NCBI GenBank assembly: GCA_017989885.1
Contig: JAGNPA010000002.1
Coordinates: 1 to 22,533 of the forward strand
Length of the DNA stretch: 22,533 nt
Origin: Aquabacterium sp.
GTDB lineage: Bacteria; Pseudomonadota; Gammaproteobacteria; Burkholderiales; Burkholderiaceae_C
Direction of reading: 5' to 3'
The position numbers and the translations under genes were made by a program. This document shows, in pieces, positions 16,943 to 22,533 of this stretch (positions within the stretch are counted from its first letter, which is position 1; each line of letters opens with the position of its first letter). Below the pieces are notes generated by a model. The model was given only the letters and a program-made list of their open reading frames with translations. It did not search any database and was not told the origin of the DNA.

Positions 16943-17968
16943 ATGACCTTTCGGTTTACACGCCTGCTCGCCTCCGCCACGCTGGCTGCCTCGGCCTTGA
17001 CCCTGAGTGGGTGCGCACTGATCCAGTCCAACGTCGCCGGCACCACGCTGAGCATCCTGGAAGACGGCTTCACCCCTCCCGTGCTGACCCTCAGCGACGT
17101 CGAGATGGGTTGCGGCTTCTCCATGATCAACACGCCGCTGGTCGGCGCGGCCCGCAATTTCTACGGTGACCCGTCCCTGATGGAAACCGTGATGCTGAGC
17201 TCGGCCGGCGTGTGCTCCGAGAACCAGGCCATCGCCGAAGAAATGCGCTACCTGCGCGCCTCGCGCGACAAGCGCGCCGACGAGGCCCTCGACGCCCGCA
17301 TCACCCAGAAGCGCCTCCTGGCCACAGCGGCCGAACGCCAGTACACCGCTTTCCTGCGCATGAAGATCAAGCTGCAGCAGAAGTACTATTTCAAGTACGG
17401 TCAAGAGTGCCCCCGCTTCAAGCGCGACTTCGACGAAATGGTCTACATGCTCGGCGCCGTCAGCGGCCTGCAAGCCATGCAGAACGACATCGCCTCGCAG
17501 CAAGCCGTGGGCGTGCCCACCGACATCGCCCCCCAGGTGGAACGCGCCATGAACTGCCTGGACAACGTCAAGTGGTGGGGCGTGCCCCAGGCCGCCCGTG
17601 CGGTGGTGTGGAGCATCATCCCCGGCGCCGATGCCGGCAAGGACGTGCAAGGCACCTTTGACACCGCCATGGGCATTGGCGAGCACAAGGGTGTGCGCCT
17701 GGCTCACGTGATGGCCGCCATCGCTGCGCAGTCCACCGACAACAAGCCGCGTCTGCGCAGCGTCATCCAGCGCTTCAGCACGGTCGAGAACTTCAAGCCC
17801 AACACCGAGTACCGCCTGCTGGACGCCATCGCTCAGTCGCAGATCACCAACATCTCCGATCGCATGTGGACCCAGAACGCCGGCACCCGCACACCGGTGG
17901 GCTCGCTGGGCAAGTTCTGGGACGACAAGGCTGGCCCCGATATTGACGCTGGCAGTTTCCTGAATTGA
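16943..17968 (+). CDS. Predicted lipoprotein of unknown function
   Basis: A 341-residue protein I do not recognise. The signal peptide ends in the lipobox LSGC, with Cys24 as the likely lipidated residue. The mature part has four further cysteines (57, 91, 156, 205), enough for two disulfides. Residues about 92–150 (ENQAIAEEMRYLRA through KIKLQQKYYFKY) look like a long charged helical region. A middle segment, DNVKWWGVPQAARAVVWSIIPGADAGKD (about 207–234), is more hydrophobic. No catalytic motif is visible. GGAGA lies seven bases before ATG 16943. A -10-like TAGAAT (16892–16897) lies upstream without a good -35. It is followed by a 200-bp gap and then the receptor-like gene, so it may belong to the same function but probably not the same message. 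Confidence 0.8.
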   Translation: MTFRFTRLLASATLAASALTLSGCALIQSNVAGTTLSILEDGFTPPVLTLSDVEMGCGFSMINTPLVGAARNFYGDPSLMETVMLSSAGVCSENQAIAEEMRYLRASRDKRADEALDARITQKRLLATAAERQYTAFLRMKIKLQQKYYFKYGQECPRFKRDFDEMVYMLGAVSGLQAMQNDIASQQAVGVPTDIAPQVERAMNCLDNVKWWGVPQAARAVVWSIIPGADAGKDVQGTFDTAMGIGEHKGVRLAHVMAAIAAQSTDNKPRLRSVIQRFSTVENFKPNTEYRLLDAIAQSQITNISDRMWTQNAGTRTPVGSLGKFWDDKAGPDIDAGSFLN

Positions 17969-18168
17969 TGTGATGCATCGGGCCCCGCCCATCGGGAATT
18001 CCCTTCCCCTGGGTGCGGGCCGCAAAATAACCCCATCGCCGGCTCACATGGATATAGTTGTAATTGACTGTTTTAGATCACGCGAGTGATCAGATGTGAC
18101 CGGCGTGACCGGTTCAAGCAAGGGCCCGCAGTCGAGGCCCTTGTCTTTTGGGGTACCGAGGAGACAGC
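17969..18168. other. Regulatory gap between the lipoprotein and receptor-like genes
   Basis: The 200-bp gap holds a perfect palindrome GATCAC-GCGA-GTGATC (18076–18091), a direct repeat of GTGACCGG at 18096–18103 and 18105–18112, and a TTGACT (18064–18069) that could be a -35 box. No convincing -10 lies at normal spacing, which would fit an activator-dependent promoter. A hairpin (18119–18143) comes next, just before the ribosome site. The sequences are seen; a role as operator is inferred. Confidence 0.4.
18119..18143 (+). terminator. Hairpin before the receptor-like gene, possible attenuator
   Basis: CAAGGGCC (18119–18126) pairs with GGCCCTTG (18136–18143) with a nine-base loop, followed by TCTTTTGGGG. 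The T content is modest. It could end the upstream lipoprotein transcript or sit in the leader of the next gene as an attenuator; its end is 14 bases before the ribosome site. Confidence 0.45.
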
Positions 18169-19221
18169 ATGAAGTTGGGCCAGAAGTTGGGCAAGGTCGG
18201 TGTGGCCGCGTGGGTCGTGCTGGGCGCCCTCGGCAGCGCGCAGGCCAATCAGAAATTCTGCGTGTATGACATGTTGGGCGCCACTGGCGACCTGTACAAC
18301 ATGACCAAGGACTACGCCGTGGCCATGCAGCGCAACGGCGTCACCATCGAGCTCAAGGGGTACACCGACGAGCGCGTGGCCACCGAAGATTTCCGCACCG
18401 GACAGTGCGATGCCGTGATCGCCACCGCGTTCCGCATCCGCCAGTTCAACAGCGTGGCGGGCTCGATCGACACCCTGGGCTCCACCACCATCGTGCGCAA
18501 CGGCAAGATCGACATCGCCGCCAGCTACGACGTGGTGCGCAAGCTGATCCAGACCTACGCGTCACCTGCGGCCACCAAGCTGATGACCGAGGGCAACTAC
18601 GAGGTCAGCGGGCTGATCCCGCTGGGTGCCGCCTACCCGATCGTCAACGATCGCAGTATCAACACGATCGAGAAGCTGGCAGGCAAGCGCATCGCCGCGT
18701 TTGACCACGACAAGGCGCAGGCTGTGATGATCCAGCGCATCGGCGCCCAGCCGGTGTCGGCCGACATCACGAACTTCTCGACCAAGTTCAACAATGGCGC
18801 GGTCGACATGATCGCCGCGCCGACCCTGGCCTACAAGCCGTTGGAGCTGGCCAAGGGCATTGGCAAGAACGGCGGGATCACGCGCTTTCCGATCATGATC
18901 CTGACCTACCAGATGGTGATCAACCGGACGAAGTTTCCCGATGGCTTCGGCGTGAAGTCACGCGAGTACTGGAGCAGCCAGTTCGATCGGGCCATGCAGT
19001 TGATCAAGCAGGCCGATGCCGGCATCCCGCCTGCCACCTGGATGGATCTGAGCGCCGAGAACGCCTACAAGTACACCCTGATGCTGCGTGAGTCCCGCAT
19101 CGACATCGCCCAGAAAGGCCTGTACGACAAGCGCGGGCTGAAGGTCATCAAGAAGATCCGCTGCAACGTGAACCCGGCTGACCCCGAGTGCACGACCAAG
19201 TCTGAAGAAGACTGGAAATGA
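18169..19221 (+). CDS. Secreted protein resembling a TRAP-type solute receptor
   Basis: A 350-residue protein with a clear Sec signal peptide (basic head, hydrophobic core, AQA cleavage site near residue 26). The mature part starts NQKFCVYDMLGATGDLYNMTKDYA and has alternating strand/helix segments like a periplasmic binding protein, including LAGKRIAAFDHDKAQAVMIQR (about 175–195), typical of receptor hinge regions. Four cysteines (31, 80, 332, 341) could form two disulfides. It lacks an obvious DctP signature. From memory it resembles a family of 'putative solute-binding proteins' (DUF6091), some of which carry misleading efflux-pump names. GAGGAG (18158–18163) is five bases before ATG 18169. 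The TRAP-like permease gene begins 71 bp downstream, so it is probably the binding partner. Substrate unknown. Confidence 0.75.
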   Translation: MKLGQKLGKVGVAAWVVLGALGSAQANQKFCVYDMLGATGDLYNMTKDYAVAMQRNGVTIELKGYTDERVATEDFRTGQCDAVIATAFRIRQFNSVAGSIDTLGSTTIVRNGKIDIAASYDVVRKLIQTYASPAATKLMTEGNYEVSGLIPLGAAYPIVNDRSINTIEKLAGKRIAAFDHDKAQAVMIQRIGAQPVSADITNFSTKFNNGAVDMIAAPTLAYKPLELAKGIGKNGGITRFPIMILTYQMVINRTKFPDGFGVKSREYWSSQFDRAMQLIKQADAGIPPATWMDLSAENAYKYTLMLRESRIDIAQKGLYDKRGLKVIKKIRCNVNPADPECTTKSEEDWK

Positions 19222-19292
19222 ACGCCCGTACAGCCTCCTCGCCTGTATCTGCCCTCTGAAGTCCCCCGACACACCTGTCGACCGAGTACCCC

Positions 19293-21449
19293 ATGCACAC
19301 TTCTTCCTCACGCCGCCTGATGGGCCGAACCACCCTGGAGTGGTTCTCCAGCCTGCCCGTTTTCATCATGCTGATGCTGACCCTGGTCATCGGCACGGGT
19401 GAAATGTTCCACGGCCAGTTGCTCAAGTTTGGCGAATCGATGTTCGGCGATCCGCAAACCAAAGTTCAGTACTTCATGCTGCGCGCCGAGCCCGTCAAGC
19501 CGGCATGCAACCCATCGATGGACATCGATGCGGAAGTGCAGCGCCAGTCGGTCGCCCCCGAGGCTGGCGCTGGCGATGACATCGACGATCTGTTCGGTGA
19601 CACGCCCACAGCCAGCGACCCCGCCATCTTGCGCAAGTCGATCGAGCAGGCGCAAGCCATCTGCCAGGCCAAGCATTCGCTGTACGAGCGCGCGCTGGCC
19701 CTGCAGACACCGCAGTTGCAGGTGTATCGCACGATCGAGACCAGCTTCTTCGGGCTCTTTCAGATCGGCACCGAGAACCGCCCTCTGATCCTGTTGCTGA
19801 TGGTGGCCATTGCCGCGGTCACCACCACCCTGGGTCGCCACCACATCGGCATCCGCCCTGCGATCTACACGCGTGACCACCAGGCACAGTCCTGGTCCCA
19901 GGTCTTCGCCAACGCCTTTCTGCTGTTCTCGTGCGTGCGCTACTACCAGATCCTGCAAGGCACGGGCGGCGTCCCCAAAGAAGAAGCCGTGCTGCACTGG
20001 ATCTGGATGGCCCTGTTCGCGATCATGCTGCTGATCAACGTGGTCCGCATCGCGCGCCCGCTCAAGACACCAGAAGGTCAGGGAACCTGGGGGGCCGCGA
20101 TGCTGGCTGTGCCCGTGTACGCCAACATGGGCATCATTGCCGGGGTCTACTTCCTGCTGACCAACCACGATGCCGGCCTGGCCATCTACATCAACCAGTT
20201 GATGGCCTTGCCCAGCATCTTCATGAACCTGGCGCTGTTCATCTGGGCCGGCATGCTGCTCAAGCAAAGCCGCATCGTCGACCTGCTGCTGGACGTCATC
20301 CGTCCCTGGAGCCTGTCGCCTCAGTTGCTGACCTACCTGATCCTGCTGGGCGCCTCGGTGGCGACAGCCTACACCGGCGCGTCGGGCATCTTCGTGATCG
20401 CGGCCGGTGGCGTGATTTACCACGAGGTGCGTGCCGCAGGCGGCACCCGCCATTTCGCTCTGGCCGCCACGGCCATGTCCGGCTCGCTGGGTGTGGTGCT
20501 GCGTCCTTGCCTGCTGATCGTCATGATCGCGGCGCTGAACAAGGAAGTCACCACCAATGGCCTGTACCACTGGGGTGTCTATGTGTTCGTGCTGACGTCC
20601 ACCCTGTTCTTCCTGGTGTCGCAACTGCTGCGCAAGCAACGCGCCAGCATCGAATCGCCTGCCGTGGCCATTCCCGCGATGCTGCGCAAGCTCATCCCGG
20701 TGGTGCCCTACGCCATCGTCACGGCGATCATCATCATGATCTATGAGCATGCTCTTGAGACGCCGCTCAACGAGATCACGGCACCGACGATCATGCCGAT
20801 CATCCTGCTGCTGGTGCTCATCTACGACAAGATGACCAACAAGGGCAAGGCCGAACTCACGCCTGATTACGCCAGCCACCGCCAGGAAGGCGTGGAGCGT
20901 TCCGTGCGCTTTGCCACCACCGAGGCCATCGGCCACGTGGGTGCTCTGATGAGCCTGATGACCTTGTCGCTGGCCATTGGCGGCATCATCGAGCGCTCCG
21001 AGATCGTCCACCTGTTCCCGCAGGTGTTCGAGTCACCCTGGCATGCCATGGCGGTGCTGTGCGTGGTGATGGTGTTCCTGGGGATGGTCATGGACCCGCT
21101 GGGCGCCATCATCCTGGTGTCGGGCACGTTGGCCCCCATCGCCTACGCCAACCACATCGACCCGCTGCACTTCTGGATGGTGGTGCTGGTGTCGTTCGAA
21201 CTGGGTTACCTGTCGCCGCCGGTGGCACTCAACCAGTTGCTGACCCGTCAGGTCGTTGGCGAGGACGAAGTGAGTCGGGCCGATGCCGATGTCCGACATC
21301 TGGGCTTCTACGGCCGCTATGAGCGCTGGATCCTGCCCGTGGTGGTCATGATGATGGGCCTGGTGCTGGTGGCCTTCGGTCCGCTGCTGGCGCAGCATGT
21401 GGACGGCTTCGCCTTCCTGAAGGACATCCTGCCGCAGCCCACCGAGTAA
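19293..21449 (+). CDS. TRAP-like large permease with fused N-terminal DctQ-like part
   Basis: A 718-residue polytopic inner-membrane protein. Helix 1 is at about 18–36. A hydrophilic, probably periplasmic stretch follows (about 40–155, with Cys72 and Cys124 and an acidic DDIDDLFGD patch). Then come helices near 162–180, 205–220 and 234–252, so this half has the four-helix count of a DctQ subunit interrupted by an insertion. From about 270 the DctM pattern appears: GASGIFVIAAGG (362–373), SGSLGVVLRPCLLI (396–409), and GMVMDPLGAIIL…DPLHFWMVVLVSFELGYLSPPVALN (597–647). It probably imports a solute with the ion motive force together with the upstream secreted protein. ATG 19293 has no strong ribosome site; an ATG at 19320 is an alternative start. 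The transcript ends in the terminator at 21471. Confidence 0.85.
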   Translation: MHTSSSRRLMGRTTLEWFSSLPVFIMLMLTLVIGTGEMFHGQLLKFGESMFGDPQTKVQYFMLRAEPVKPACNPSMDIDAEVQRQSVAPEAGAGDDIDDLFGDTPTASDPAILRKSIEQAQAICQAKHSLYERALALQTPQLQVYRTIETSFFGLFQIGTENRPLILLLMVAIAAVTTTLGRHHIGIRPAIYTRDHQAQSWSQVFANAFLLFSCVRYYQILQGTGGVPKEEAVLHWIWMALFAIMLLINVVRIARPLKTPEGQGTWGAAMLAVPVYANMGIIAGVYFLLTNHDAGLAIYINQLMALPSIFMNLALFIWAGMLLKQSRIVDLLLDVIRPWSLSPQLLTYLILLGASVATAYTGASGIFVIAAGGVIYHEVRAAGGTRHFALAATAMSGSLGVVLRPCLLIVMIAALNKEVTTNGLYHWGVYVFVLTSTLFFLVSQLLRKQRASIESPAVAIPAMLRKLIPVVPYAIVTAIIIMIYEHALETPLNEITAPTIMPIILLLVLIYDKMTNKGKAELTPDYASHRQEGVERSVRFATTEAIGHVGALMSLMTLSLAIGGIIERSEIVHLFPQVFESPWHAMAVLCVVMVFLGMVMDPLGAIILVSGTLAPIAYANHIDPLHFWMVVLVSFELGYLSPPVALNQLLTRQVVGEDEVSRADADVRHLGFYGRYERWILPVVVMMMGLVLVAFGPLLAQHVDGFAFLKDILPQPTE

Positions 21450-21470
21450 GGTTTCGCACCCTGCCTGAGC

Positions 21471-21515
21471 GGGCGGCAATGTTATGGTCACGCCATGACT
21501 TGCCGCCCTTTTTTT
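21471..21515 (+). terminator. Intrinsic terminator of the permease gene, overlapping the next gene's start
   Basis: GGGCGGCAA (21471–21479) pairs perfectly with TTGCCGCCC (21500–21508). Inside, 21481–21487 pairs with 21493–21499 (one G·U), leaving T21480 bulged and a five-base loop. Seven T follow (21509–21515). This is a strong terminator 21 bases past the permease stop. Remarkably, ATG 21495 of the downstream protease lies inside the hairpin and the T-tract forms two Phe codons of that gene. Confidence 0.85.
21480..21488 (+). promoter_or_regulatory. Candidate extended -10 promoter for a leaderless protease mRNA
   Basis: TGT followed by TATGGT (21483–21488) fits the extended -10 form TGnTATAAT at TG and four of six hexamer positions. 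A start about seven bases downstream would be at the A of ATG 21495. The -35 region is poor (CTGCCT with a 16-bp spacer), as is tolerated by extended -10 promoters. No Shine-Dalgarno sequence precedes the ATG, in keeping with a leaderless message. Use as promoter is inferred. Confidence 0.45.
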
Positions 21516-22533
21516 GCCCCTGTTTTGCTGAGCGCGCTGACGCTGCTGAGCGCCTGTGTCAGCGCCCCCCAGGTCGGCCCGGGCTCGGTCGCTGGATCGG
21601 TCGCCGGATCGGCCTCTGACGCTGGCAGGGCCGCTGCGCCCAAAGCCCCCGGCACCACCCCTTCAGCGGCCGCAACGCCGACCGCCCGCGCGCCTGCGGC
21701 TGGCGTCGCCCCCGGCAGTGCCCCGTTCTTGTCCGTCGTGCAGGGCGCGCAACGGCAGGATGGCCTGCTGCCGCTGTGGCGCAAGGATGACAAGGTCTGG
21801 CTGGAGCTGAGCCCGCAAGCGCTCGACCAGCCGCTGTTCTTTTCGCCCAAGCTGGCGTCAGGCATTGGCGAGGCCGGCTTGTTCGGCGGTTTGATGCAGA
21901 GTCGCTGGGCCCAGGTCGGTCGCCCACAGTGGGTCACGTTCCGCCAGGTACACAAGCAGGTGCAGTTGCTGGCGGTGAATGCGGCCTACACCGCACAAGC
22001 GGGCACGCCCCAGGCGCGGGCGGTCGAGGCCGCGTTCTCACCCAGCCTGCTAGGCAGCGCACCGCTGGCCAGCGCCCCCCACCCACAGACCGGCGCGGTG
22101 CTGATCGACCTGACGCCGATGTTGCTCAGCGACATGCTGGGCCTGGGCATGCAGTTGCAGCGCACCTATCGGCAGGGCTACAGCCTGGATGCACGCAATT
22201 CAAGTGTGCGCCAGGCACGCACCACGTCTGACAACGTGGTCTTCGAGGTGACTCAGCACTTTGCCACCGGCAGCCTGGCCGTGCCCACGCCCGGTGCGGG
22301 TGGTGCGGGTGGTGCGGCAGGTGCGCCCAGCCCCAGCACCCCTCGGGCGGTGCCCGACCCGCGCAGCCTGTTCCTGACCGTGCACTACACCCTGTCGGCG
22401 CTGCCCGAGCAGCCCATGCGTCCGCGCCCGGCCGACGCGCGGGTGGGCTACTTCACCACCACGGTCACCGATTTCACCGACGATCTGGCGCGCACACCAC
22501 GGCAGCACTTCATCAACCGCTGGCGCCTGAGCA
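21495..22533 (+). CDS. Zinc-dependent metalloprotease lipoprotein (DUF5117/DUF5118 type), partial
   Basis: The frame runs from ATG 21495 past the right edge (346 complete codons, no stop). The signal peptide ends in the lipobox LSAC, with Cys21 the likely lipidated residue. A low-complexity Ala/Pro/Gly linker follows (about 22–76). Then comes the N-terminal domain pattern: LLPLWRKDDKVWLELSPQAL (about 90–109), FFSPKLASGIG, a strand pair ending in GAVLIDLTPMLLSDM, and the hallmark RVGYFTTTVTDF…HFINRWRLS at the edge. Large DUF5117 proteins have a metzincin-like HExxH zinc site further downstream, which would lie outside this window, so protease activity is inferred from the family. A Gly/Ala repeat of tandem GGTGCGGGT units (from 22293) interrupts a loop and may vary in length. 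The start overlaps the terminator of the permease gene. Confidence 0.85.
   Translation, partial: MTCRPFFAPVLLSALTLLSACVSAPQVGPGSVAGSVAGSASDAGRAAAPKAPGTTPSAAATPTARAPAAGVAPGSAPFLSVVQGAQRQDGLLPLWRKDDKVWLELSPQALDQPLFFSPKLASGIGEAGLFGGLMQSRWAQVGRPQWVTFRQVHKQVQLLAVNAAYTAQAGTPQARAVEAAFSPSLLGSAPLASAPHPQTGAVLIDLTPMLLSDMLGLGMQLQRTYRQGYSLDARNSSVRQARTTSDNVVFEVTQHFATGSLAVPTPGAGGAGGAAGAPSPSTPRAVPDPRSLFLTVHYTLSALPEQPMRPRPADARVGYFTTTVTDFTDDLARTPRQHFINRWRLS

Noticed and set aside
17994..18003. GGGAATTCCC palindrome after the lipoprotein gene
   Set aside because: A short ten-base palindrome with no T-tract and no repeat nearby; expected by chance and too short to support a site.
19308..21011. 567-codon open frame on the minus strand opposite the TRAP-like permease
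   Set aside because: It is rich in His, Gln and Asp, the typical mirror of hydrophobic membrane codons. The plus-strand permease has clear family motifs.
22293..22325. Tandem GGTGCGGGT units considered as a repeat array or regulatory element
   Set aside because: They lie in frame inside the protease gene and encode a Gly/Ala loop; only about two full copies, so it is noted as a low-complexity linker only.

Overview
The window is a GC-rich chromosomal segment that reads as a betaproteobacterium of the order Burkholderiales, close to Comamonadaceae or Sphaerotilaceae. This is inferred from protein style and gene neighbourhoods (ffh–cytochrome c assembly–PP0621–pilS–pilR–ampD; nrdA–nrdB followed by a lysine/alanine-rich histone H1-like protein). 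No rRNA, tRNA, CRISPR array, insertion sequence or phage gene was seen, and nothing in base composition suggests recent transfer.

Layout. 1–635 (minus): 5' part of rsmD (16S rRNA methyltransferase), cut by the window edge and divergent from ftsY (679–1854, SRP receptor GTPase). A membrane-anchored DUF2726 protein (1876–2757, minus) and ffh (2864–4237, minus, SRP54) follow, so both SRP GTPases lie within 3.6 kb. Divergent from ffh is a compact plus-strand run: a CcsA/YpjD-type cytochrome c assembly protein (4270–5136), a small zinc-ribbon membrane protein (5144–5407), the type IV pilus two-component pair pilS–pilR (5421–8788) and the cell-wall recycling amidase ampD (8778–9368). These genes are nearly contiguous or overlapping.

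9369–14524: class Ia ribonucleotide reductase nrdA and nrdB. A very clear pair of NrdR boxes, 31 bp apart, frames a sigma-70 promoter ahead of nrdA. nrdB has a likely promoter of its own. A histone H1-like protein (13985–14524) ends in a textbook intrinsic terminator. A DUF167 protein (14610–14945) and the translation factor ettA (15107–16771, also with a textbook terminator) follow.

16943–21449: the least described part. It holds an orphan lipoprotein, a secreted four-cysteine protein resembling a solute receptor, and a 718-residue TRAP-like permease. In the permease a DctQ-like part, interrupted by a periplasmic insertion, is fused to DctM. These may form an atypical TRAP-type importer of unknown substrate. 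The final gene (21495 to the edge) is the start of a lipoprotein zinc metalloprotease of the DUF5117/DUF5118 type.

The most striking structural observation is at 21471–21515. A strong intrinsic terminator for the permease transcript contains, inside its hairpin, the start codon of the metalloprotease, and its T-tract encodes residues of that protein. An extended -10 element in the same hairpin would start a leaderless mRNA that lacks the 5' arm and so escapes termination. Several other genes here (ftsY, rsmD, the cytochrome c assembly gene) also have -10-like hexamers only a few bases before the start codon and no visible Shine-Dalgarno sequence.
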